Origin: Whitmania pigra
Lineage: Eukaryota; Annelida; Clitellata; Hirudinida; Haemopidae
Reading direction: 5' to 3'
DNA: 64,000 nt
Assembly (NCBI GenBank): GCA_021613335.1
Contig: JAJTWR010000067.1
Location: forward strand, 587,001 to 651,000
Every line of letters starts with the position of its first letter. Position 1 is the stretch's first letter. Made by a program: the position numbers and the translations under genes. Positions 1-25,812 of the stretch are shown in pieces. The notes below the pieces were generated by a model. That model was not told the origin of the DNA. It did no database searches and was given only the letters and a program-made list of their open reading frames with translations.

Positions 1-3000
1 ATTTTCATTCCGCTGGCAGTGTGGCCGGCGATTTCAAAATCCAACATGGCGGGTCCGATCGATGAACAAGCTTCCTGTGCTGAACTCAGAGTTCCAATTG
101 CATTTATCAACTGAAAATTGAAAGTTTATGTTAATAATAAATTATAATTTTTATCATTATTAAGACTTAATCTAACCACCAAATATAAATAAATAAATAA
201 AAAACTCTGAATCCATTCACCCTGAAATCAGCTTGAATTTCAAACTTGTCTGGAATTTTCCTCAGTGTCCAGGTGAGTTGCTTCCCTCCCTCGTCCAGAT
301 GTGCAGACTGGAAGGAGCCACTTAAGTTTTGAGTTATGCTGATGATTGCAACGATAAAGTCGAATGAATAACTTTTGCATCTTGACGACAAAAATAAACT
401 AATAACTAGGAAGTTGGGTCATAATTAAAAAACAACAAATAATTAATTAACTACAATAGTATCATCAGCAGAATCACCATCAAACGCATTAAATCATTTA
501 TGTAAATATCATCATCACCACCGCCATTAAGACACATTCACTTTTTTTTACCATTATCAATGAAACTACCTTGTGGTAGACTTTGGCACAGGTATGGTCA
601 CAACAACCTTTGTAACCTCAGCATTTGGAGATGGAAGGTTGGTCACAATCTTCACGTGGAGGCCCAAATCTCTGCTCAGTCAAATGACATAAACATTTGT
701 TTTAAATTTAACCAAAAAGAGACATTATTAATCACTAGCATCACCAACAACAAATATTACTGATCACTATCATCACCAACTAGTGCAGGTTGGCCTAATG
801 GGTAGTGGTCCAGCATGTGGCGGTAATAATAACAATCATCACGTGTCATGTTCGCAACCCATTCTTCACTTCCAGGACAAACGGTGAATCGATTAAGAAG
901 TGCCTTCACATCCTAACAGGATAAAAAATACACTCAAAAAATTGAATAAATACATATACCAACACTTCCATATCGGCTTGCATTCTCAAATAATATCGTA
1001 TCCATCATGGTCTTGATTATTATAACAATCATTATCATCATAATCACCATCATCACTTAAAATCACCATCGTAGTCATCAACTGGAGTAACAATTATTGT
1101 GATCACCATCTCCTTCATCATCACCTGGCAGAATTGCTGATGGTTTTGATGTCGTGCATGAGAACAAAGGGCATGCTTTTAATGGACTCTCCCTCCATCT
1201 TGAATTTCATGATGGTTGCCTTGGAGATTAATTAGTCAAGTATTAAATTATAGCAGAACAATTGAGTATTGCAATATTGATTATATGCAATCAATTATAA
1301 TTGAATAATATTGTAATGTTGATTGTAGATAAGCAATTATAATTAATTACATTGTTAATTACTTGCAGCCATTAATCTCAATCAACTCCATAAACCGCAC
1401 CTACTGACCTCTCTGTCGGGTGCCTGGAATGAAATGCTTCTCTTGTCTTTGCACTTTCTGACACTTTCATGGAAGGTTATTTCATCAACCAGGTTGCTGC
1501 TTAAGTCTTGAGGTTTAAGTATTAAGGAAAATATTAATGGCAAATCGTTATTATTTTTATTATTTAAGCTACAAAATAAAGCTAATAACCACTTACTCAA
1601 GGAAACTCTTCCAAGTCCCTCATCATCAACATCATCATCACATTGGCATCATTACCATCACCTACATCATCATGGTCACCAGTGATTATGACATCATCAT
1701 TCGCCATGCACACTAACGCACCGACACTGTCCTGAGGAGAAGGGCCCGAAGAATCAAATCCGATCCTCAGGGAATGACTGCCAGAGAGGAAGCATTTGAT
1801 CACCAAACGACCGAGAAGCTGCTTCTTGGATGGGGATCCCTTCGAATAATTAACTGCTTCATTAGTAAACAAGTAGTTAACAAATTATTTCAATAACCAC
1901 AAAATTGCTTTCTTTATTACAGGTAGTAAACAAGTACTCAAAGCGTTATTTGATTGGCCGCATCATTCATTATTAGCTTTGGTAATCAAATACTCAATGT
2001 ATTATTCGATATAGTTATAACCAATAACTTATCTTTTACTAGTAAGGTAATTATTCAAAATGAAATTATGTCACCAAAAGGTCGACTTACGTCCTTTTCG
2101 ACGGTCACTGATAATGTTTCCAGGAAGTCGAGAAAGATTTCTTGCTTTCTGGTCAATGTCGGCTACAAAATTGAAAATTAAAATATTTAATAAATATCTT
2201 AAATAAATGGACAAATAAAGTTAAATAACGTGTAATAATATTTAGAAACTTGTTTAATAACTTTAAATAAAACTAATTTGTCAAGTACAAAGTCATAAGT
2301 TTAAGAAGTGGGCAACAAAATATCTACAATATCCAAATATCTAATTGTTTCAAAATGAAATGATAAAACGATTTAAGAAAGAAATGATACTTGTTCTGTT
2401 CTTTGCCTAACAATGGGCTGATTAGATGCCTGACTGGGAACTAACATGTCAAGTTCTGACTGTCAAAATTAATCAAATTATGCTATATAATAATTATAAT
2501 ATATATAATTATAATAATTATACATCTCATGAGGCATTATGGATGTTCGTCAAGCAACTGATCGAAATAAATCATGTTTTTTAGGAAATCCTTATAAATG
2601 TAAAATGTTGTTTTGTACAATTCAACAACCATTCTTAATCTAAATCTAAATACTCACATTGAGACCCAACACATCCCAAGAATTACTTCTTATTGAGTTT
2701 GCAACATTTGGTTCGCTGAAGATGAGAGGCTTCATTTTTTCTGTCGAGTCAACTTGGAGGTAACCATCAACCTGAGAATTATGAGCCATTGCAATAAATG
2801 TGTCAAAAAACTTTAGGAAAATTGAAGAAAAATAACCAAGAATTCCTCGAGAATTTCATAGATCAAGACAATATTGCTCCTGACAACTCTTTCATTGACC
2901 ACTCCACAAAAGTCCTGCACAATATCTGCAAATCTGATTCATAAAACAACTACTAATATCTGTAAAATTCAAACCTATCTTCACAAATATTTGAAATTCC

Positions 3001-3550
3001 TGTTACCTTGTCAAGATTTCTAATATATTAATTTCATCACTTTCTGATGTTGCTGTGGCACAAAAATATACATTTTCCCTCCTAATAGCAAAACAGTGAA
3101 TCTTGTTTTTAGTTACCTGTTGAATTAATTAATTATTAATTGACTAACAATAACGTTTTTCGGTTACGTTGTTATTATAATAAGTAATACCAATAAACCC
3201 TCTTCAGTTTCCTATTCAAAATTTTGTTTGATAAAATCACAGGGCACAGTAAACACAAAAAGTATTCCTGAAATGGATTATTCTAATGAAATTAGGCAGT
3301 GACTTAGACCATCTAACCAAATAAGGCTTATAAAATTCTGCACCCGCTTCCATTATTTCTCTGATGATCACATCGTTAATGTTTTCGACTACATTTTTCC
3401 GATCTTAAAAAATAAATTCAGATTGATAAATGAGCCACATTCATAAAACCCACAAGTTATTATAAAGTCACTTATTTACTTACACTCTTTTACTAAAATT
3501 AAACTGGAATCGGATGCAAATATCAGAAACTGAGAGATGCAACTGTTCAT
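1..3550 (-). CDS. AP4M1: AP-4 complex subunit mu (partial, 3' end outside window)
   Basis: Medium chain of the AP-4 adaptor, which sorts cargo at the trans-Golgi network. About 14-15 short exons run right to left. The first is 3484-3550 (ATG at 3548-3550, MNSCISQFLIFASDS, the longin-like start) with a GTAAGT donor. Later pieces follow the mu-chain order: KNKIHCFAIRRENVYFCAT near 3020-3115, FADIVQDFCGVVNERVVRSN near 2870-2930, VDGYLQVDSTEKMKPLIF near 2720-2780, and EIFLDFLETLSV near 2110-2150, which opens the C-terminal mu-homology domain. Then come GRLVIKCFLSGSHSLRIGF near 1750-1830, LVDEITFHESV near 1440-1500, LGLHVKIVTNLPSP near 590-690 and AMLDFEIAGHTASGMK near 1-55. The match to AP-4 mu rather than other mu chains rests on remembered blocks such as YVQ(T/V)xST and SGLQVxFL. 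The final exon lies beyond position 1. Introns contain CAT/ATC-rich simple repeats. It starts 286 bp from the divergent TOMM5 gene. Confidence 0.85.
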
Positions 3551-3836
3551 TTTGAGCTATTATTGAGCAGATGGTTCTTCGTCGGAGTATTTTTATTAAA
3601 AGTGAATAGACATAAAAACTGTTACATGCATGAAAAACCGTTACAAATGTTTGTTTTTATTTTATTCACTTTAAACATTTTTAAATATTTTTAAATTTAT
3701 AAAAAATAAAAGTGTATTTATACATTTTTTCATTTAAACTATTACCTGTTTTTGTTTTCGATAATAGAGTTGACTCGAGGCTGCCCTTCTAAAGATCGCT
3801 GTGATAAGGTTGTATTGCTGAAAAAAAGTTTGCAAA
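3551..3836. promoter_or_regulatory. Probable bidirectional promoter between AP4M1 and TOMM5
   Basis: Only 286 bp separate the two start codons, which face away from each other. The stretch must hold both 5' UTRs and core promoters. No clear TATA box or initiator could be singled out because the sequence is very AT-rich. Confidence 0.5.
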
Positions 3837-4149
3837 ATGTATCGTACTGCAACCAAGGACGAAGCTGAATTAAGGGATGAAGACAAAAAGGCAAAGCAGT
3901 CCGTTTTCGAGAATTTTGTAATATTCTTCGTCCTCGTCGGAATAGTCAGAGCGAGTTAGTGTGCATTCAGAACCAATTCCAATACCTCATTTATTTTTTG
4001 ATTTGTAATAGAGGAGTGTTGTTGAATAGTTAACCAAGTCGTAATTTCTTGCATTATTTGTATAATTAACGTTATTGAATTAGGCAATTAAGTGTACTAA
4101 CGTTTTAACGTTTTTTTTTTCAGTTCCTTTTGTAATAGATCAGATTTAG
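3837..4149 (+). CDS. TOMM5: TOM5-like small subunit of the mitochondrial outer-membrane translocase
   Basis: Two exons, 3837-3954 and 4124-4149, joined by a GTTAGT donor and a long T-tract plus CAG acceptor. They encode 47 aa. The protein has an acidic/basic N-terminal half and one C-terminal hydrophobic segment (ENFVIFFVLVGIVRAIPFVI). TOM5 proteins of animals are about 50 aa with the pattern acidic-basic start, N-F-hydrophobic span, R-x-x-P-F, and this protein shows it. TOM5 stabilises the TOM complex and helps pass preproteins to the TOM40 pore; the protein is tail-anchored. An AATAAA lies about 60 bp downstream (near 4211). The gene is convergent with the Xlox gene. The small size limits certainty; another tail-anchored microprotein is possible. 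Confidence 0.6.
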
Positions 4150-4438
4150 AAATTTAGACGGACCAACTTTTCTTAACTTTGATTTGACAAGATCTCAGCC
4201 AAGAAAATGTGAATAAAGATAGAAAAATAATATTTTTACATTCAGATATGTTGTTTTTTTTAGAGAGAAGTACATCAACAATTAACTTAAATTTAGGCAT
4301 AAGTGATTTATAGAGATGAATGGAATTATGTTACATCAGAATATCTTTAATTAAATTTCAATATCTTGCTATTCAACTTAACAATGCAATGGTTAGATTT
4401 TAGATTTATTGTTATGTTGCTCTTTTTATGAACTTTGA

Positions 4439-7400
4439 TTATTTACTCTTATCAAAAGATGTCTGACTATCTGGAGAATATCTTTCTTGGAACTGTTGTG
4501 ATTTCATTGCATCCACACTGTCTGCATCATTGTTGTCACTTGAGTGTCCCTCTGGGTAATTAGGTAGAGAAGTGGCACCATAAATTGCTGCAGAACCTGT
4601 GGTGGAAGTTATCTTTCCTGACTCCAATTTCTTCCACTTCATTCTGCGGTTCTGGAACCAGATTTTGACATGGCGTTCGGTCAGATTGAGTGAAGCTGCC
4701 AGTTCCAGCCTTCGAGGTCTGGAGATGTACTTGTCATAGTGGAACTCCTTCTCCAGCTCGAGGAGTTGTGCCCTGCTATAGGCTGTCCTTGTCCTCTTGT
4801 TGTCGTCGAATGACTGTGCATCAGCTCCTGTTGTGTAAATGTATTTGTTTAAAAGGGAGAACGAATTGATGATATGCTCAGAGGATGCTAATGGTTGCAT
4901 TGAAAGACAAATTGGTAGAAAGTGATTTTGCAGATATTGTGAAATTTGCATAAAGTTTGTTTCTAAAAAGGCCAAACATGCTCATTATTTTGTACAATCG
5001 GAGAGGCATATTATAACGAGCTAATACATCTCTCCCAAAAATGCCTGCTGTGAAATTTATTTACCACTAAAATTCTATGGAATTTCCCAGTAGCTTTGTT
5101 CCAACTGTGGGTTCCAAGACAGCACAAACTATAAGTTTTTAGTTATGAAGAAAAATACGACGAAATTATGCATCTTAATAAGTGCAATTTTTTAGTTTTG
5201 TGAGTTGACGGCACGATACTGGGTGCTAGGTCACTGTACTTGGGTATGTTTTATCACCAAGGGATGTACGCTACAGACATGAGGTCATGGTATTCGACAT
5301 TTTGTTTGAATTGTATGAGCGGACTTACAAGATGCAACACAAAATAACATTTATTAAATTCAAGAAACTATTTTGCAAAGAATATTATACTAATTAAGCG
5401 GATTAACCCGATTATTATCCTCCCGCAGTTCAGTTGACAAGTTTCTAAGGAATAATCCAAGATTACCCGTCAGTTTTCCCAGTAATTATAGAAACCAAAA
5501 AAAATAAATGTTATAAAAAATAGATTTTAAAAGTTCTATGCACAACTAGTAGCCACATCCTTTTTTTTTAAACAGATGCACATCCGTTTTTAAAAACCAA
5601 AACAAAAAAAACTCCGTTATCGGACGTTTTGTTATCATTGTTTGAACAGGCGGGAAACTCGAAACTCTGACACGCTGGCTGGAGTGTTCTTCACGCGAAG
5701 TTTGCTAAATTACCCTTAATATATTTATTGCTTGCATTATCGTAAATCCATTGATAACTTGTCACCTTAATATTTTGTACATTTTATATTTTTATAATTA
5801 TGTTAAAAATATGATTCAGGTTTGATAATTTAAACATTATAAATTATTTACAATGATAAAAATCTCGAATCACGCATAACAAACTGAATGTGCAATGATG
5901 AAAATGTAATAAATTATAAGTTTTATTAATAATTTATTAAGATAAATGTTTTATAAATAGTTATTCCAATCTCAAAACAGTATCAATTAATAACTAATAA
6001 AAGAATAAAATTTCTTTTTCCGGACAAAGTGAGAAGTCGACTACTTTTATTCGTCTGCTTTTGTGTGTCGTTCTCGCGCCTTGTTGACGACTTTGACAGC
6101 TTGGAGATGATCTTGATAACAAACTCAATATTTATCGGCCCTGTATCGTTTTGTGGGACGATTAATATCCAGTTCCCTGTTTGCTCTGTGCTCGCGTGCT
6201 CGTGTGGGTGCGTGATAAGTGTGTGAACGGAACACATGACAGCCCCGAATTCTTACTTTAGGTGATAATATAATATTAATATCAGCGGCAAACTGGTAGG
6301 ATAGGATTTGATAAGAACTGATCTGAATCGCGCAATTGATTTATACATGCGTGTTTTAATTTGTTATTTGTAGTTAATCTTTTGTTATGAGAAATTCATG
6401 GCTGGAACGTTAAACGACACTACGAACGTTTGGATCAACCGGAATTTACTCATTTGTAATCATTAGATTCGGGATTTGTTGTCTTTTAATTTCAGTGTGA
6501 TGTTTCTGATTTATACTAAAATAAGGAGTATAGATTACATAAAAAATCGTGTTGTGATTAAAGCAGATGTGGTTAGAAGATTCAATCTTGATTATTATAA
6601 AATATTCATACGTTAATGAAAACAATTTAATATTTTGTTTTTGCATTTCACAGATAGTAAGCTTAACTATCAGATCTTGGGTAGGCGGACGATAACGATG
6701 ATGATAACAATAACAACAACAGTGATAATGACAGTGATTGATTTATAATATTAACAACAGTATTATAATATTAATAATATAAAACTGTATAACATTGACA
6801 TAAAAATATAAATACAAACAGATACAATAATAAAAAAATAGTGCAATAGTTTGTATACAATATTTTCTACAATATATTTCAATAATACAGCATTATACAA
6901 TACAGCTGGTAAATATAATTATAAGTCTAATAATGAACTTAGACTTAATCAATTGGATGTATTAAATAATGCTACAAAAAATTCAGACTGCAATCAAACC
7001 AATCAGACCACACCGGTTGTTGTTCGTCGTTGAAGACGTCACTGTGAGTCAACTTGAACAACCAGAGCAAACAAGAGATTCCATAAATTACTTTCAATAA
7101 ATATCAATACATTAATTTTCTAACAAGTCTTTGTTTACTGATTTTTTTAAATTAACCAATTGGCATAATACATTTACATATTAACAAATTAATATAGTAA
7201 ACTAACACATACGTATAAATAATATTATGCATAAGTAATGATCTAAATAATATTATAATTAATGTTGTAATAATATATTATTTATTATGATAACATACAT
7301 GTGCAACATACAAACCAATCACGCAGTTTACTTCATTTTTAATGCTAACTGTCATAATTATTTTGCTGATCATTTGTTCATTTTGATTTTTTATTAAGCT

Positions 7401-8232
7401 TAATTAATTAATAATAGCATATCATTGTCATTCTTAAAGTTAAAAAATATTTCCTAATGATAAGCAGTTTTCTGAAAGATGGCTAATAATTTTTATGTCG
7501 TAAGAAATTTAAAGTAAGAATTTATTTTTTTCTTAGAATAACCATACAATAAATCTTGAATTTTATAGTTGAACACAAACCCATCCAGTTAGACTTCCAT
7601 TGTTTTGCATGAGATTTCGTCGTCTTCATCCAAGGAAATTTCAGTTTCTCTGCCTTGTCCGAGTTGAACAACTCGTTTGAGTGTTGTTGTTGTTCAGAAT
7701 ATTTTTCTATGCGGTATGTCTTTGCCAACTCCTGCTGCTGTTGTGGGTTAAATTTTGGGGGGCCTTGATGAGCCGGGGGAGGTACCATTTTGTTGGTATC
7801 TGAGTAACTTGGTGCACAACTTGTCAGAGAAGATTTCAGAGCAAAATCTGAGAGCTGACGCTGGTGGGAAAAGTTGCTGAATTGTTGCTGGAAAAACTGT
7901 CTGTAGTTCTGTTCCTGGAACGTAGTCAAGTAACTTCTCTCTTCGCTGTTTGCAGTCATTTCCTGTAGATTGATTTCTCCTCTTGTTTTCTCACAGCAGA
8001 CATTAACATGAGTGGGGGAATCAAAATAGAACTGATCCTGGAAAATATGGCTTCTGTTTTCTGAATGCTGAGACTCTGAGCAATGGCTGGTTCCATCCTT
8101 GCAAGGACTGGAGAATACTGGAGAAACACTGTTCTGTTGAGAAACATTTTGGAGGTACTTGTAACCGAAGTCACATTGGTTTCTGAGTCTGGACAGAGAA
8201 ATTTCACCATCCAATTCTTTTACACATGACAT
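4439..8232 (-). CDS. Xlox: ParaHox homeobox transcription factor Xlox/Pdx
   Basis: Two exons: 7581-8232 (ATG at 8230-8232) and 4439-4827, split by a 2.75-kb intron. They join in frame to give 346 aa. Exon 1 is rich in Gln/Ser and ends with the Pdx-type hexapeptide region [15 protein letters not shown] (residues about 199-213). Exon 2 carries a 60-residue homeodomain (about 227-286) ending [13 protein letters not shown], with W48, Q50 and N51 present and His44, which is diagnostic of Xlox/Pdx rather than Hox3 or Gsx. [18 protein letters not shown] also matches the Pdx helix 1-2 region. Family members are nuclear DNA-binding factors for endoderm or midgut patterning; the hexapeptide contacts PBC/TALE partners. 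The intron position, between hexapeptide and homeobox, is the ancestral one. The intron contains no convincing extra exon. No Gsx or Cdx gene is present in the window. Confidence 0.93.
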
Positions 8233-9590
8233 TTTATAAAAATCAATTTGGATCGTGGAACAAATTTTCGAATTATTTAAATATTAAATATTAAATTTTA
8301 TTTAAACACCATGTCATAACGATGTACCGGACAATGTCTGTTCACGGGAGAAAAACATTTGGTGGCCTCAAATAAAAGCTGGTGACAAAATCATCTGCAA
8401 ACATTCGACATCAAAGGAACCAAGTGTTAAACACTGCTATGACCCGATTGACTCAGCTTAATGAAACTCGAGGCCGACCAATGACGCTCCTCGTTACAAC
8501 CGTCCGAATTCTGATTCGTCGAATTAAAACCAAGAAAACATCCGATGATGATTTAATTGGCTCCCTGCTAGCCAATGACAACACTGGAGCATATTTAAAC
8601 ATCAAGTCAAATATTGAATGAAACTTCACAGAAACATATTAAAATATTTATTTTAAAATTCACATATTAATAATACTTTAACAACTCCAAATCGCTAATT
8701 ATTAATAAAAAGAAATAATAATTAAATTTAATCAAGCAAATCTTCGAGGTTCAAAGCTCCTTAAAAACAGCTTGCCAAAACATAAATTTCTCTGGTCGTA
8801 AATTGTCAGTTCCCGCTCAACTTCTCAGTGAAGTATTTTTGAGATAATTTAGTGAGCACTTGATACTCGTTAGGACTGACATTTGAGTCGATATCAACAC
8901 TCGACTTCCGATCACTTTTGTTTGTGTCCCTCCCTCGCATGAGGCTCAAGTGACGGCGAAGTTCTATTATTTCAAATTGAACTTCGTTTATATCGGTAAT
9001 AATTTTATTAAATCAATTATTGTTTGAAGTTATGTCTTTTATTGCTAATAATAATTGTTATTGCAATAATTATTATTAATATTAAATGTTACCGTTGCTG
9101 CAAGATAATACCAATTTTGTATTACAAATCGTCATGAATATTGTTGTCCTTTTTTTTAAACAATTGCTGCTGCTATTAATGCTTTGGAGTAATTTTTGTT
9201 GCTATTAATGATATTTTTATTAATATTATTTATTATTTTATATTATATGTTTCTTCTTGAAATTTATGCAAGAAATTATTAAACAACAATTTAAAAAAAT
9301 TTGGTTTAAAAGATATAAAATCTACACATAGTAAAAGTGATTTATTACAACAAATACAATATTATAACAAGTGAAAACGACATTGAAATTTGTAACGCCA
9401 TCATTGATCAATGTTTTAAAAGAATAATTAATTAATTATTAAATAAATTGTCAATTAAAAATATTACAACCCATTTCTTAAAAGCAAGTAAAATATGTTT
9501 GCAAAATATGAACTGAAAAAAGCTTCAAATAAAAACTCCGATTGCCTTTTCAACTTCCGATGTTTTCACTCGCTGCTCTTTCATCTCTGT
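8233..9590. other. Intergenic region between Xlox start and NSUN7-like 3' end
   Basis: About 1.36 kb, very AT-rich. It should contain the Xlox promoter and 5' UTR and the 3' UTR of the gene to the right. A short open frame at 8382-8621 on the + strand has no splice context or recognisable motif. No other feature was seen. Confidence 0.4.
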
Positions 9591-23083
<13,493 letters not shown>

Positions 23084-23315
23084 TCTTGGTGTGTACAGAC
23101 AAGGTTCCTGTCAAGCGGAAAGTATCCTTGCTGAGAAACGTTAACATACTAAGTTAACATTGTAGCTGTCACGACCGATACCGGTATTAGGAGGTTAAGT
23201 CTAATAAAAAAAAACTTGCAGCCCATTATTGGATTAATAAATAACAATTAATAATAGCAATAATATTCAAATGTTTATTTACTGCTTTTAATTAATAGAA
23301 TTGTTACAAGTTAAA

Positions 23316-23510
23316 TCAAGCTTTTCCAACCTGCTTGAAAAACCTTCCAATTTGCTCTTCGTAATCTTTCTGTGAATTTTTATGGGGCAAACAAAACTGG
23401 AAAGCTTCATTGTTCTGTTGCACCAATGATTTTTCATGAGTGAACCACAATTTCTTTGCTGTTGTTTCTTTTTCAGGATCATCGCCCTCTTGATTATTTT
23501 GGGATTCCAT
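23316..23510 (-). CDS. Small uncharacterised ORF (64 aa)
   Basis: ATG at 23508-23510, stop TGA at 23316-23318. The product is hydrophilic and charged, with KLWFTHEKSLVQQNNEAF in the middle and YEEQIGRFFKQVGKA at the end. A consensus acceptor (TTACAG) lies just upstream of the ATG on the minus strand, suggesting a spliced 5' UTR or an upstream coding exon. A polyadenylation-like AATAAA follows about 40 bp after the stop. The family was not recognised. It sits between the NSUN7-like first exon and the inhibitor array, on the same strand as both. Confidence 0.45.
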   Translation of the reverse strand: MESQNNQEGDDPEKETTAKKLWFTHEKSLVQQNNEAFQFCLPHKNSQKDYEEQIGRFFKQVGKA

Positions 23511-24126
23511 TTGTTTCTTAATCTGTAATATTTATTTTCTATTCTTGTTTTTTATTTTTTGTTATTCGTTCTTAACAAGATTTCGTTTGAAAATTCAATC
23601 TGCCATAAAATTATCATAAAACTTTTTAAAATCGTCTAGGAGAAATTCGAGCTTATTACATACCAAAACATAACTTAGATTAGCAATTAGAATCCGATTA
23701 AAATATGTCAAAAGTGTCGATTTATTACTTAAGAAATTATTATTTATCGAACTTTCCCTATGTCAGGTAATGCTTGAACGCAAGCAGCCATTCGTATTAA
23801 TTATAATCTTGGAAATCGAAAGAAGCAACGGTAAATGAAGGATAATCAATACCTATTAATAATTCACTTCATCCAGATTAGAGTGTGTTTTATGTCATGT
23901 TTTCGAAATGTATTATTATAATTTGCAACATTCTGCACGAAAAATGTTTTTAATTTATAAATTATTAATTTAGCAAACATATGAGCAGTGAAATCAAAGT
24001 TTTAGAGTTTCAAAAGGATAAGAACACTTTTTTTTTTATTTTAAGTGCATTGCTCAAAATGCAGTAGCAAATTGTGACATCAAAATCAAGTTTGGAAATG
24101 AACTGTTCATTCAATGACTTGTCCAT
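23511..24126. other. Intergenic, nothing recognised
   Basis: AT-rich sequence upstream of the small ORF and downstream of the first inhibitor gene. No coding pattern, repeat or RNA gene was seen. Confidence 0.4.
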
Positions 24127-25745
24127 TCAATCTTCCAGTTTGTAGGGAACAAAAACTGGCAGATGAAGAAGCAATCCACTAGCATCGACGTCTAATCTCA
24201 CGTGGTCGTCGTATTCCCATTGGCAACAGGTGTACACCGTCTTTCCGTTTTGAACGACAACAATCTTAAATGAGTTTAAAATTTACTAAAATAAATAAAT
24301 AAGTAATTTGAAGTTAGTTATAAAAATATACATCACTACGTAATGTTTATTTTGGATGGCATTATTATATTGTAAGGCTCTAATTTGTTGATCAATGACA
24401 GGTTTAAGAAATTGTATACAAATACATTCTAAAACTTGAATGTGGAATTAAATAAATGTTAAAATTGATTAAATAAGTATATATGACCAAAGTAAACATT
24501 ATTTTTTTATTTTTTAGAATTAAACAATAATTAGAGTAAAAATAACTTTGCAGGAAGGAAGTCGCATCTTTAAGGATTCAACGGCCTCATCATAGGGCTA
24601 AAAGTAACGAATGATCATTTAAATTTGATGAATGTCATTTAAATGATGGTAAATTGCATTTTAAATAATAATGTTGTTAAATTTGTAAATTTAACTCAGA
24701 TGAATATAGTTTTAAACTTACCAATCCAATGAAATCATTTGCAAACTCAAAGTCAGGCGCTGTGAATTTTATGGTTAGTGTGGACGAATTAAATATTAAA
24801 ATTGACTTTAATTCATTAATTAAACAATCAATATTTGTACTATCAGTCTACGTTTATCCTTAAATTGTATATGGATGTGATATTTAATAACATGATATTA
24901 CGTAATGTAATTTATTTATTAGTTGTTTCAATTAATGTTTTGATAATTTGTTCTGGAAGAGGATTTACCATATCCAGTATATTTGGCTGGAAATCTAATT
25001 TCTCCAATGAGTGACACACTCATGAGCACTTGATACATGTGACCTTCTGGTGGAATGATGTGATAGGTGTCCTCATCAACCACTAAAAACTGGATATTTT
25101 GTAGCAAAATATGATTTTTCAAAATCAAGTTTTAAATGTACTAACGAAAATTATTAAAACGTTATCTGCAACATCATGAACTTACAACTTGGATTTTATT
25201 TATTTAATTATTTATTGATCTAAACATTGCAAGTTGAATTGTAAACCTTACATCCGCTTCTGGGAATTCTTTTCGAATGTATTCTTTGGCTTCTTCTTCA
25301 TTCTGTTGCCACGGAAAGATAATTTATTAAAGCCATTGCAAGAATAATGTTAGAATTCTGTCTGCTCACTTTACCAATGACTTCGTCCCATTGCTTGCTG
25401 ATTGTTATGAAGCCAGTTCTTCCAATCTCACTAGACACTGGTATAAAAAATCAATCGTTACTGAATTTATTGTTATTGTTATTATTATTATATTGACTGC
25501 TTAATTGGTGTTTTTATACTTTCCTTATTGACATTAAAACTAGGAAAAATAAGCTATCCAGTAATAAATTACAACAACGTTATTGTACAATTATCGATAT
25601 CATACATTAGTTATTCACTACAATTATTAGTCAATAAAAAGCTTGGAGACAAATTTAAAAAAAAATCTATCTTAGACATTAGCGAAATAAAAATTGAACC
25701 TGCGTGAAGGAATGAGACGATCAGAAACAATTTGAGTTGAACCAT
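24127..25745 (-). CDS. Secreted two-domain potato-inhibitor-I-like protein, copy 1
   Basis: Seven exons: 25700-25745, 25370-25437, 25252-25302, 24969-25089, 24722-24759, 24547-24597 and 24127-24264, summing to 170 aa in frame. Residues 1-15 (MVQLKLFLIVSFLHA) are a signal peptide. Domain 1 follows the potato inhibitor I (eglin/CI-2) plan: WDEVIGK with EEEAK, a short helix ending FPEAD, strand FLVVDEDTY, the exposed loop (YHIIPPEG) and the second strand, closed by PAKYTGYG. Domain 2 (about 100-170) repeats the plan loosely: PYDEAVESLK, LPSCK, IVVVQNGK, a CC pair, DDHVRLDVD and LHLPVFVPY, but lacks the WxExxG start. The predicted role is a secreted serine-protease inhibitor; the scissile bond would be near Ile-Pro of the loop by analogy with eglin. 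It is the first of five tandem paralogues with identical exon layout. Confidence 0.75.
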
Positions 25746-25778
25746 TGTGACAGCAGATGAAAGTGCGAGGTGACTCAG

Positions 25779-25812
25779 TGCTTTTTAAAACCTTGAAATG
25801 ATGCAAAGGTTG
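25779..25812 (-). promoter_or_regulatory. Proximal promoter of inhibitor copy 1
   Basis: Reading on the + strand there is a TATA-like GCTTTTTAAA (about 25780-25789), followed at 25795-25812 by GAAATGATGCAAAGGTTG. The same pair occurs at the same place upstream of the other four paralogues. The core CAAAGGT resembles an HNF4-type nuclear-receptor half site, or CTTTG of TCF/LEF on the other strand; the factor is unknown. Confidence 0.6.

Noticed and set aside
780..860. tRNA or SINE suggested by TGGCCTAATGG (A-box-like) and GTTCGCAACCC (B-box-like)
   Set aside because: No cloverleaf, no tail and no flanking duplication; it lies in an AP4M1 intron.
5983..7033. Several short frames inside the Xlox intron
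   Set aside because: Low-complexity composition, both strands open by chance, no splice sites that keep the Xlox frame.
8382..8621. 79-codon + strand frame upstream of Xlox
   Set aside because: No splice signals, no recognisable residues, and it overlaps the expected Xlox promoter region.
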